From assembly GCA_015494165.1 (NCBI GenBank), contig WGBS01000090.1, positions 1 to 14,649 of the forward strand: a DNA stretch of 14,649 nucleotides, given 5' to 3'. The position numbers and the translations under genes were made by a program. Of the stretch, positions 6,144 to 12,029 are shown piece after piece; within the stretch, counting starts at the first letter, position 1, and each line of letters opens with the position of its first letter. Origin of the DNA: Gammaproteobacteria bacterium. Lineage in GTDB: Bacteria; Pseudomonadota; Gammaproteobacteria; S144-34. The notes under the pieces were generated by a model that was not told where the DNA came from, did no database searches, and saw only the letters and a program-made list of their open reading frames with translations.

Positions 6144-6929
6144 TCAGCCGCGCCGCGCGGCGAGCGCATCGCGCGGCAGCCAGATCCACCCCTCGCGCTC
6201 CGGCGTGCCGGGCGGCGGCGGCGCCAGGGTGCCGGGCCGCAGGGCGAAGCGGCGCGCGAGCAGGGCACAGAGCAGGGCGTCCTCGCGGTCGCGCCGTTCC
6301 GGCGCGCCGCGGGCGCCGCGCAGCACCGCGGCGGCGAGCGCCGCCGCCTCGGCGCGCAGGCCCGGCGAGCGGCGCAGTCCGGTCGGATAGGTCTCGACGG
6401 CGGTGAGGCAGGCCCCGTCCGACCAAACGCCACAGCCCGTCGAAACCGGCGCGAAGCGCGCCAGCGCGTGCATCGCCTTCGTGGCCTGGCTTCCGATCAT
6501 GTCCTTGAGCGGGGAGAGCGGCCACAGTCCGTGGCGCATGAGCCGGCGCTCGGCGGCCGGATGCAGGTAGGGGTTCTCGGCATGGGTGCCGATCGGGCCG
6601 GCGGGACGGCGTTCCGCGGCGAGGGCGAGAAAGGGCTCGGGGAAGCCGAGCGGGGCGTCGATCGCCAGCACGGCGCGCGCCCCGCGGGGCATCCGCACGC
6701 CGCACAGCCCGAGCAGCGCCTCGACCCACTGCCGGGCGCCGTCGGCGCCGTTGATCACGGGACGCAGGTTCCCGCGCCAAGGCGCGCCGCACAGGCGGCC
6801 AGCGCGGTCGAGCACAACGAGGGCGTCGCGGCTTCGGGCGTTGCGCTCGCAGTTCCAGCCGCCCACGTCCCAGCCGATCACGAGCAGCGGCCCGCGCCGG
6901 CTGCGCGGCGGCCCGCCGCGCGGCGTCAC
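6144..6929 (-). CDS. DUF429-like (RNase H-fold) protein of unknown function
   Basis: A 261-residue reverse-strand protein. Features typical of the DUF429 family can be seen: an early beta-strand with an Asp (LLVIGWDVGGW, about 15-25), a second Asp in LAIDAPLGFP (about residues 88-97), a conserved central block (ENPYLHPAAERRLMRHGLW, then LKDMIGSQATKAMHAL) and a C-terminal DREDALLCALLARRF. The spaced Asp residues fit an RNase H-like fold, but no enzymatic role is established to my knowledge. There is no signal peptide or membrane segment. The GTG at 6929 is preferred over the in-frame GTG at 6881 because only the former has a GGAGG seven bases upstream. The gene lies between tRNA-Cys and tRNA-Leu, which are neighbours in E. 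coli, so it was probably inserted there. Family assignment is by pattern recognition and is moderate. Confidence 0.72.
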   Translation of the reverse strand: MTPRGGPPRSRRGPLLVIGWDVGGWNCERNARSRDALVVLDRAGRLCGAPWRGNLRPVINGADGARQWVEALLGLCGVRMPRGARAVLAIDAPLGFPEPFLALAAERRPAGPIGTHAENPYLHPAAERRLMRHGLWPLSPLKDMIGSQATKAMHALARFAPVSTGCGVWSDGACLTAVETYPTGLRRSPGLRAEAAALAAAVLRGARGAPERRDREDALLCALLARRFALRPGTLAPPPPGTPEREGWIWLPRDALAARRG

Positions 6930-6966
6930 CGCCGGCCTCCGCGCGCCAGCGTGCCGCGGCCGGCGC

Positions 6967-6972
6967 TACAAT
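6967..6972 (+). promoter_or_regulatory. -10 box of tRNA-Leu
   Basis: TACAAT at 6967-6972 lies 11 bases before the tRNA and matches five of six positions of TATAAT. Transcription would start near 6979, giving a very short pre-tRNA leader. No clear -35 is seen. The divergent DUF429-like gene starts only 38 bases upstream. Confidence 0.5.
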
Positions 6973-6983
6973 CGCGCGGACGT

Positions 6984-7065
6984 GCCCGGGTGGCGGAACT
7001 GGTAGACGCAGGGGACTTAAAATCCTCTGGCCTCGGCCGTGCCGGTTCGAGTCCGGCCCCGGGCA
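6984..7065 (+). tRNA. leuZ: tRNA-Leu (anticodon TAA), CCA not encoded
   Basis: This is a class II tRNA closely resembling E. coli leuZ. The acceptor stem is GCCCGGG (6984-6990) with CCCGGGC (7058-7064). The D arm carries GGTAGAC. The anticodon loop CTTAAAA has TAA at 7018-7020. A long variable arm follows (about 7026-7040), then the T arm GCCGG-TTCGAGT-CCGGC and discriminator A7065. The next three bases are TCA, so the 3' CCA is not in the genome and must be added by nucleotidyltransferase. Confidence 0.95.
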
Positions 7066-7132
7066 TCAACGCGTTACGAAGCGAACCTGAGAGCGTCCCG
7101 AAAGGCGGCGCGCATCCCGGGAGGGCAGGGCG

Positions 7133-7855
7133 ATGAGAGGCTGGCACAGGACAGGGGCGATTGGGCTCGTCGCGCTCGCAGCGGCGGCGGGTGCCGCCGC
7201 GGACGAGGGGAAGGGGATCCGCGTGACGCTGGTGGCGCAGGCCGCGCGCAGCGTGACGCCCGACCGGGCTTGGGCGCGCGTCGTCGCCCAGGCCGAGGAC
7301 GCGCGCCTGGAGGCGGCGGCGCGACAGGCGCGGCGGCTCGCCGAGCGTGCCATCGCCACCGCGCGCCGCACCGAGGGCGTGGAGCTCGAGACCGAGGGCT
7401 ATCAGACCCACGACCTCCGCGAGGCGGGCCGGCGCACCGGCTACCGCGTGCGCTACGTCCTGCGCCTGGAGGCACCGGGTGCCGAGACCCTGGGACGCGT
7501 CCTCGGGGAGCTCACGGCCGCTGGGCTGCGCATCGAGGGCGTGGGATTCTCCCTGGCGCCGGGCACACGCGCGCGTGTGCGCCGCGAGCTCGTCACGGAG
7601 GCGTTGCGCCGCCTGCGCGAGGAAAGCGCGCTGGTCTGCCGCGCCCTCGGTCACGAGCGCTACCGCATCCTGCGGGTCGACCTGGGCGGCGCGCCGCCGC
7701 CCGTACGCCCCATGATGATGGCGGCGGCAGCGGAGCGGGCCGCGCCGCTGCCGCTCGTGCCCGGCACCCGGCGCATCGAGGTGCGCGTGCGCGGCGAGGT
7801 GCTCGTGGGCGCCGACACCGGCACCCCCTGCCGGACACCCGGCACGCCCCGTTAG
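7133..7855 (+). CDS. Secreted SIMPL-domain (DUF541) protein
   Basis: A 240-residue protein with a Sec-type signal peptide: positive start (MRGWHR), hydrophobic core (GAIGLVALAAAAGAAA) and a likely cleavage before DEGKG at about residue 24. The remainder matches the SIMPL/DUF541 pattern. It opens with a strand of the VTLVAQAARSVTPDRAWARVVAQ type, followed by a helix of Ala/Arg-rich repeats (RQARRLAERAIATARR). Then come GYQTHDLREAGRRTGYRVRY and LGELTAAGLRIEGVGFSLAP, with a closing strand near the C-terminus (IEVRVRGEVLVG). Family members are periplasmic or outer-membrane-associated proteins with no firmly assigned activity. The ATG at 7133 follows a good purine-rich site (gggagggcaggg). It starts 65 bases after tRNA-Leu and may share its transcript. 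The C-terminal 12 residues after the last strand look disordered. The stop codon overlaps that of the convergent hydrolase. Confidence 0.8.
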   Translation: MRGWHRTGAIGLVALAAAAGAAADEGKGIRVTLVAQAARSVTPDRAWARVVAQAEDARLEAAARQARRLAERAIATARRTEGVELETEGYQTHDLREAGRRTGYRVRYVLRLEAPGAETLGRVLGELTAAGLRIEGVGFSLAPGTRARVRRELVTEALRRLREESALVCRALGHERYRILRVDLGGAPPPVRPMMMAAAAERAAPLPLVPGTRRIEVRVRGEVLVGADTGTPCRTPGTPR

Positions 7856-8727
7856 GGCGCCACCGGCCGCCGCCCCCGGAAGACCAGGGTCTCGCCCGGG
7901 CGCAGGACGCGCACCGGCACACCGGCCGCGCGCGCGGCGCGCGCGAAGCCGTCCGGGTCCTGCGTCAGCACCGGAAAGGTGCCGTAGTGATGGGGGACCG
8001 CAAGCCGTGCGCGCACCGCAACCGCGGCTTGCGCCGCCGCCTCCGGCTCCATGCCGAAGTGGCCGCCGATGTTGATCAGGGCGAGATCGGGCCGGAAGCG
8101 CTCGCCGATCCGCTCCATGCCCGGGAAGTAGGCCGTGTCGCCGGTGTGGTAGATCGTCGGCCCTCCGCGGATGCGGAGCACGAAGCCCGTCGCCGGCCCG
8201 CCGTAGACCAGCGCCGGCGCGCCGGGCGCGGGCTTGGGCACCCGCAGCCCGCCCGAGTGCACCGCGGGCACCATGGCGACGGTGACCTCGCCGTCGGCGA
8301 CCGTGATCTCGCCGCCTACGTTCATGAGCGTCTGGAGCCCCGCCTGCGCGCGCGGGAAGCCGAGCACGGCCGCCATGTTCGTGCCGAGCTCGTAGCTCGC
8401 GACGAGCCGCGCGCCGGTGCGGCGCGCGAGCGCCACTGCATCGCCCACGTGGTCCGAATGGGCGTGCGTGACCAGGATGTAATCGAGCCGCTTCACCGCC
8501 GCGACCGGATCGCGCCCGCCGGACGCGGCCGGGTTGCGCGGGTTGCGCAGCCACGGGTCGATCATGAGCACGTGGCCGCGCGGGGTGACGATCTCGAAGG
8601 CCGCGTGGCCGTGCCAGGTGATGCGCGTCTCGCCGGCCGCCTCCGGCGCCGCGGGCGCGCGCGCCGCAGCGAGGGCCGGCGAGGCGAGCATCAGCCCGAG
8701 GGCCGCTGCCGTCAGTCTCCTGCTCAT
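7852..8727 (-). CDS. Exported metallo-beta-lactamase-fold hydrolase (UPF0173 type)
   Basis: A 291-residue protein with an N-terminal signal peptide (MSRRLTAAALGLMLASPALA, cleavage near residue 20). The mature part starts as UPF0173 members do (ITWHGHAAFEIVTPRGHVLMIDPWL). The metal-binding motif is intact: H88-A-H90-S-D92-H93 in VTHAHSDHVGD. Further ligand positions are VHSGG, the YHTGDTAYF block and a C-terminal PHHYGTFP. The fold and motif predict a two-metal hydrolase; the substrate is unknown. Most UPF0173 proteins are cytoplasmic, so the signal peptide and probable periplasmic location are notable. The start overlaps the pcm stop by four bases (ATGA) and has a GGAGGAGAG upstream, so it is the second gene of a pcm operon. 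Its TAA overlaps the TAG of the convergent SIMPL gene. Confidence 0.88.
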   Translation of the reverse strand: MSRRLTAAALGLMLASPALAAARAPAAPEAAGETRITWHGHAAFEIVTPRGHVLMIDPWLRNPRNPAASGGRDPVAAVKRLDYILVTHAHSDHVGDAVALARRTGARLVASYELGTNMAAVLGFPRAQAGLQTLMNVGGEITVADGEVTVAMVPAVHSGGLRVPKPAPGAPALVYGGPATGFVLRIRGGPTIYHTGDTAYFPGMERIGERFRPDLALINIGGHFGMEPEAAAQAAVAVRARLAVPHHYGTFPVLTQDPDGFARAARAAGVPVRVLRPGETLVFRGRRPVAP

Positions 8728-9512
8728 TGCGTCTCTCCTCCGTCCGCCTGCGCGTCGTGGCGCCGCCCGCGTTCATCACGGCCTCCTTGCTCCTCCTCGG
8801 TGCCTTCCTGCGCCTCGTACGCGGGCACGCCGTCGAGGCCGTCCAGCATGGGGACGAACGCGACGGGAAGCAGCCGCCGCCGGGTGATCCCGCCCTCGGG
8901 GTCCTTCTCGACCAGCACGAGCTCCTGCCCCCACTCGCCGCCCACGGGGATCACGAGCCGCCCGCCCGGGGCGAGCTGCTCGACGAGCGCCTCGGGGATC
9001 TCCCGTGCCGCGGCGGCGACCAGGATGCCGTCGTAGGGCGCCGCCTGCGGCCAGCCCGTGTGCCCGTCGGCCACGTGCACCTCGACGTTGCCGTAGCCGA
9101 GCTCGGCGAGGCGGCGGCGCGCGGCCTCCGCCAGCGGCGCGATGCGCTCGAGGGTCACGACCCGATCCACGAGCTCGGCCAGCACCGCCGCCTGGTAGCC
9201 CGAGCCCGCGCCCACCTCGAGCACGCGGTGCGTGGGCCGCGGGTGCAGGAGCTGCGTCATGAGGGCGACGATGAAGGGCTGCGAGATGGTCTGCCCCTTT
9301 CCGATCGGCAGCGGCGCGTTGTCCCAGGCGCGATGCGCGAGCTCCGGCGGCACGAAGCGCTCGCGCGGCACGCGCCGCAACGCCTCGGCCACGCGCGGGT
9401 CGAGCCGGTCCTCGCCCGTGCTCGCGCCCGTCAGCCGCATCTCGGCGTCGATCTCGCGCAGGAGGCGCTCGCACGCCGCGGTGCCGGGGCCGGAATGGCG
9501 GTGCTCGCCCAC
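8724..9512 (-). CDS. pcm: Protein-L-isoaspartate O-methyltransferase
   Basis: A 262-residue SAM-dependent enzyme that methylates L-isoaspartyl and D-aspartyl residues in damaged proteins so they can revert to normal Asp. Family hallmarks are VPRERFVPPE (about 48-57), AWDNAPLPIGKGQTISQP (62-79) and the SAM-binding motif I VLEVGAGSGYQAAVLAEL (97-114). The later block LVEQLAPGGRLVIPVG is also present. The usual length is about 205-220. The excess lies in an N-terminal helix (residues 1-45), shared by some homologues, and an acidic/polar C-terminal tail of about 35 residues (EAQEGTEEEQGGRDERG). The GTG at 9512 has no Shine-Dalgarno but sits six bases after an extended -10 box. An in-frame ATG at 9440 would remove part of the conserved N-terminal helix. 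It is the first gene of an operon with the exported hydrolase and is divergent from hsp20. Confidence 0.93.
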   Translation of the reverse strand: MGEHRHSGPGTAACERLLREIDAEMRLTGASTGEDRLDPRVAEALRRVPRERFVPPELAHRAWDNAPLPIGKGQTISQPFIVALMTQLLHPRPTHRVLEVGAGSGYQAAVLAELVDRVVTLERIAPLAEAARRRLAELGYGNVEVHVADGHTGWPQAAPYDGILVAAAAREIPEALVEQLAPGGRLVIPVGGEWGQELVLVEKDPEGGITRRRLLPVAFVPMLDGLDGVPAYEAQEGTEEEQGGRDERGRRHDAQADGGETQ

Positions 9513-9518
9513 GAGCCG

Positions 9519-9527
9519 ATTCTAGCA
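9519..9527 (-). promoter_or_regulatory. Extended -10 promoter for pcm (leaderless candidate)
   Basis: On the reverse strand TGC-TAGAAT (9527 to 9519) forms an extended -10 element, matching TATAAT at five of six bases. Exactly six bases (cggctc) separate it from the GTG at 9512, so the expected transcription start falls on the start codon. No -35 box is visible. Confidence 0.55.
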
Positions 9528-9549
9528 GCGGGCGCCGCGCGCGGCGCGA

Positions 9550-9577
9550 TTGAAAGCCGCCGCGCGCGCCCCCAACT
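9550..9577 (+). promoter_or_regulatory. Sigma-32 (RpoH) heat-shock promoter for hsp20
   Basis: TTGAAA (9550-9555) and CCCCAACT (9570-9577) are separated by 14 bases. They match the RpoH consensus CTTGAAA and CCCCATNT (one mismatch in the -10 element). Transcription would start near 9585, about 30 bases before the hsp20 ATG. Heat induction of hsp20 follows as an inference. Confidence 0.7.
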
Positions 9578-9614
9578 GTGGGCACATCCGCACCACGGAA
9601 CGGAGGACCCGACC

Positions 9615-10163
9615 ATGGCAGAGGCACAGCAGCAGCAGACGACGGGCGAGGCGCAGCGGCAGGCGGCGCCTGCAGAGGAGGGCAAGGCGCCGGCGCGCAC
9701 CGAGCAGAAGGCCCCGGCGCGCGCGGTCTCCCCCTTCGAGGAGATGGAGCGGCTGTTCGAGCAGCTCATGCCGCGCGGCTGGCTGCGGCCCTTCCGCGTG
9801 GAGTGGCCGAGCCTGCCGGAGTGGCGCACCGCCTTCGAGATGCGCATGCCGCGCGTGGACGTCATCGACCGCGACAAGGAGGTGGTCGTGCGCGCCGAGG
9901 TGCCGGGCGTGCGCCGCGAGGACCTCGAGGTGTCGGTCGCCGACAACAGCATCACCATCCGCGGGCAGACCTCGCGCGAGGAGCGCGAGGAGAAGGGCGA
10001 GTACGTGCGGCGCGAGCGCGTGCACGGCGAGTTCTCGCGCACCGTGACGCTGCCCGCGGAGGTCGATCCGGACCGCGCCCAGGCGAAGTTCCGCGACGGC
10101 GTCCTGGAGGTGACGATCCCCAAGGTCGAGCGCGCGCGCCGGCGCGTGGTCAAGGTCGAGTGA
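9615..10163 (+). CDS. Small heat-shock protein, Hsp20/alpha-crystallin family
   Basis: A 182-residue ATP-independent chaperone that binds unfolding proteins and assembles as oligomers. The alpha-crystallin domain spans about residues 78-170: MPRVDVIDRDKEVVVRAEVPG, then the VSVADNSITIRGQ strand pair, then the signature FRDGVLEVTIPK. The terminal VVKVE resembles the IxI/V anchor that docks between subunits. The first 37 residues are low-complexity (Gln, Ala, Pro, Lys), longer and more polar than usual. They precede the amphipathic SPFEEMERLFEQLMPRGWLRPF that corresponds to the normal N-terminal arm. The ATG at 9615 has GGAGGA eight bases upstream. The gene has its own sigma-32 promoter candidate and is divergent from pcm, another protein-repair gene. 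GC-rich dyads follow at 10176-10222. Confidence 0.94.
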   Translation: MAEAQQQQTTGEAQRQAAPAEEGKAPARTEQKAPARAVSPFEEMERLFEQLMPRGWLRPFRVEWPSLPEWRTAFEMRMPRVDVIDRDKEVVVRAEVPGVRREDLEVSVADNSITIRGQTSREEREEKGEYVRRERVHGEFSRTVTLPAEVDPDRAQAKFRDGVLEVTIPKVERARRRVVKVE

Positions 10164-10175
10164 GGCGCCCCGGCC

Positions 10176-10202
10176 GGGCGGCACGTTGCGGGCCCGCCGC
10201 CC
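10176..10202 (+). repeat. GC-rich inverted repeat after hsp20 (possible terminator)
   Basis: GGGCGGC (10176-10182) pairs with GCCGCCC (10196-10202) around a 13-base loop, starting 13 bases after the hsp20 stop. There is no T tract, so it is at best a weak or Rho-assisted terminator or an mRNA 3'-end stabiliser. It abuts the second dyad at 10202. Confidence 0.35.
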
Positions 10203-10222
10203 CTGGCCTATAAAGGGCCAGG
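10202..10222 (+). promoter_or_regulatory. Palindrome around a -10-like box, candidate ku operator-promoter
   Basis: CCTGGCC (10202-10208) and GGCCAGG (10216-10222) are perfect 7-base arms flanking TATAAAG. The enclosed TATAAA (10209-10214) is a plausible -10 box, with transcription starting near 10221 and a 28-base leader carrying GGAGGGAAGGGG before the ku GTG. A repressor binding this dyad would block the -10 box directly. The same sequence could form an RNA hairpin if transcribed from hsp20. Confidence 0.45.
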
Positions 10223-10248
10223 AGCGGCGGAGGGAAGGGGTTGCAGCC

Positions 10249-11112
10249 GTGCGTGCCGTCTGGTCCGGGCATCTGGTCGTCTCGCTGGTCGCGGTGCCGG
10301 TGCGGCTCTATGCGGCCGTCTCGCGTGCGGGCCGTGTGGAGCTCCACCTGCTGCACCGCGGCTGCGGCGAGCGCATCCACTACCAGCCCGTGTGCCCCGT
10401 GCACGGCCCGGTCGAGCGCAGCGAGCTCGTGCGCGGCTACGAGTACGAGCCGGGCCGCCACGTGGTGCTGGACGACGAGGCGCTCGCCTCGATCCGCCTG
10501 CGCACCACGCGCGTGCTCGAGGTCGAGGGCTTCGTCGCCGCGGGCAGCATCGACGAGGTCTATCACGAGACGCCGTATTACCTGATGCCGGACGGCCCCG
10601 TGGCCGCAACGGCCTATGCCGTGCTGCGCGAGGCCCTCGCGCGCACGCGCAGCGAAGCGCTCGGGCGGGTGACCTTCGGCGGCCACGAGCACACCGTCCT
10701 CGTCGGTCCGCACGGCCGCGGGCTGCGCGTGCTGACGCTCCGTCCCCACCAGGCCGTGGTGGCGGAGGAGACGGTCTTCGCCGAGCTGCCGGAGGCGCGC
10801 GTGGATCCCGAGGCGCTGCGCCTCGCCGAGCGCCTCGTCAGCGAGCGGCGCACCACGCCCGACCCTTCGCGCTTCCGCGACCGCTACGAGGAGGCCCTGC
10901 TCGAGCTCGTGCAGGCGCGCCTGGCCGGGCGCGCGCCCGAGGCGCAGCCCGAGTCCGAGACCGCGCGCGTGGTGGACTTCCTCGAGGCGCTCAAGCGCAG
11001 CCTCGAAGGCGGCGAGCGGCCGCGCAAGCGCGCGCCGGCGCCGAGCCTCGCGGGCCGCGGCGCGACGGCCACGGCGCGGCGCCGCCGCGGAGGGCGGCAG
11101 CGCGGCGCGTGA
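10249..11112 (+). CDS. ku: Bacterial Ku, non-homologous end-joining DNA-end-binding protein
   Basis: A 287-residue protein that begins with the standard bacterial Ku N-terminus (MRAVWSGHLVVSLVAVPVRLYAAV). It contains the expected HLLHRGCGERIHYQPVCP segment and the GYEYEPGRHVVLDDEAL block, followed by the core IDEVYHETPYYLMPDG. Bacterial Ku forms a homodimeric ring on double-strand break ends and recruits the LigD-type ligase. The C-terminus, about 50 residues after VVDFLEALKRSLEGG, is Lys/Arg rich and probably disordered, like the basic tails that help Ku bind DNA. The GTG at 10249 is chosen because it gives the canonical start and is preceded by ggagggaagggg; the upstream in-frame ATG at 10186 gives a non-conserved extension. 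The stop overlaps the ligase start by four bases (GTGA). NHEJ genes are patchy in Gammaproteobacteria, so acquisition by transfer is possible, though base composition matches the neighbours. Confidence 0.95.
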   Translation: MRAVWSGHLVVSLVAVPVRLYAAVSRAGRVELHLLHRGCGERIHYQPVCPVHGPVERSELVRGYEYEPGRHVVLDDEALASIRLRTTRVLEVEGFVAAGSIDEVYHETPYYLMPDGPVAATAYAVLREALARTRSEALGRVTFGGHEHTVLVGPHGRGLRVLTLRPHQAVVAEETVFAELPEARVDPEALRLAERLVSERRTTPDPSRFRDRYEEALLELVQARLAGRAPEAQPESETARVVDFLEALKRSLEGGERPRKRAPAPSLAGRGATATARRRRGGRQRGA

Positions 11113-12029
11113 GCCTGCCCGAGCGCATCGCGCCCATGCTCGCGCGGCTCGCGGCGCGGCCCTTCGACTCGCCGGCATACCTCTTCGAGGTCAAGTGGGA
11201 CGGCACGCGCTGCCTCGCCTTCGTCGAGCGCGGCGGCGTGCGCCTCCAGAACCGCCGCTTCCACCGCATCGAGTGGCGCTACCCCGAGCTCGCCGTCCTG
11301 GCGGGGCTGGAGCGCGGGAGCGTGCTCGACGGCGAGGTCGTGGTCCTGCACGAGGGGCGCGCCGACTTCGAGCGCCTGCAGCGCCGCGAACAGGCCCCCG
11401 ACCCGGCACGCGCGGCGGCGCTCGCGCGCGTGCTGCCCGCGACCTACGTCGCCTTCGACCTGCTCTACGAGCGGGGGCGGGCGATCCTGCGCCGCCCGCT
11501 GGAGGAGCGCCGCGAGCGCCTGCGCGCGCTGGTCGCGCCGCGGCAGGGGCCGGCGCTCCTCTTCTCCGAGCACGTCGCGGGCGCGGGACGGCGCTTCTTC
11601 GACGAGGTGACGGCGGCGGGCCACGAGGGCGTCATGGCCAAGCGCCGCGACAGCCCCTACCTGCCCGGCGTGCGCTCGCGCGCCTGGCTCAAGGTCAAGG
11701 CGCAGCGCGAGGGGCGCTTCGCGGTGATCGGCTACCTCCCGCGGCCCGGCGAGGCCGCGGTCTCCTCGCTGCTCCTCGGCGAGCGTGCCGGCGGGCGCTG
11801 GCGCTACCGCGGCCGCGTCGCCGCCGGCCTCGGCGAGCGCGCGCGGCGTGCGCTCCACGCCGAGCTCTCGCGCCTGCCGCCGCTGGGTGCGCCCGTTGCG
11901 GGCGCGGTGCCCGCACGCGCGCGCCTGGTGCGCACCGGGCTGCGCGCGCGTGTGCGCTACCAGGACCTCACGCGCGCGGGCCTGCTGCGCGCGCCCGTGC
12001 TGCTGGGGCTGGAGCGGGTGCCGGCGTGA
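11109..12029 (+). CDS. ATP-dependent DNA ligase, stand-alone LigD-type ligase domain
   Basis: A 306-residue ATP-dependent ligase that corresponds to the ligase module of LigD only. The adenylation motif I is FEVKWDGTRCLAF with nucleophile K29. The other nucleotidyltransferase motifs follow in order: DGEVVVL, YVAFDLLYERGR, the EGVMAKRRDSPYLPG block (motif IV) and WLKVKAQ (motif V). An OB-fold domain follows (FAVIGYLPRPGEAAVSSLLLG) with the typical C-terminus RVRYQDLTRAGLLRAPVLLGL. No polymerase (PolDom) or phosphoesterase domain is attached or encoded next to it, so any end processing would need other proteins. The GTG at 11109 overlaps the ku stop and keeps the conserved ERIAPMLA start; GGAGGG lies somewhat far upstream (11089-11094). 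Reaction: sealing of nicks and Ku-bound ends using ATP. Its stop overlaps the next gene's GTG. Confidence 0.93.
   Translation: MSLPERIAPMLARLAARPFDSPAYLFEVKWDGTRCLAFVERGGVRLQNRRFHRIEWRYPELAVLAGLERGSVLDGEVVVLHEGRADFERLQRREQAPDPARAAALARVLPATYVAFDLLYERGRAILRRPLEERRERLRALVAPRQGPALLFSEHVAGAGRRFFDEVTAAGHEGVMAKRRDSPYLPGVRSRAWLKVKAQREGRFAVIGYLPRPGEAAVSSLLLGERAGGRWRYRGRVAAGLGERARRALHAELSRLPPLGAPVAGAVPARARLVRTGLRARVRYQDLTRAGLLRAPVLLGLERVPA

Noticed and set aside
6048..7136. A 362-codon forward open frame through both tRNA genes
   Set aside because: It starts inside tRNA-Cys and runs through tRNA-Leu, and lies opposite the DUF429-like gene.
6926..8779. A 617-codon reverse-strand open frame covering tRNA-Leu and the SIMPL and hydrolase genes
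   Set aside because: It spans a tRNA gene and two genes with clear signal peptides and family motifs in other frames. Its own translation is biased and unrecognisable.
10186..10248. An upstream ATG start for ku
   Set aside because: It would add 21 non-conserved residues and would put the dyad and -10-like box inside the coding region. GTG 10249 gives the canonical Ku N-terminus with a good ribosome-binding site.
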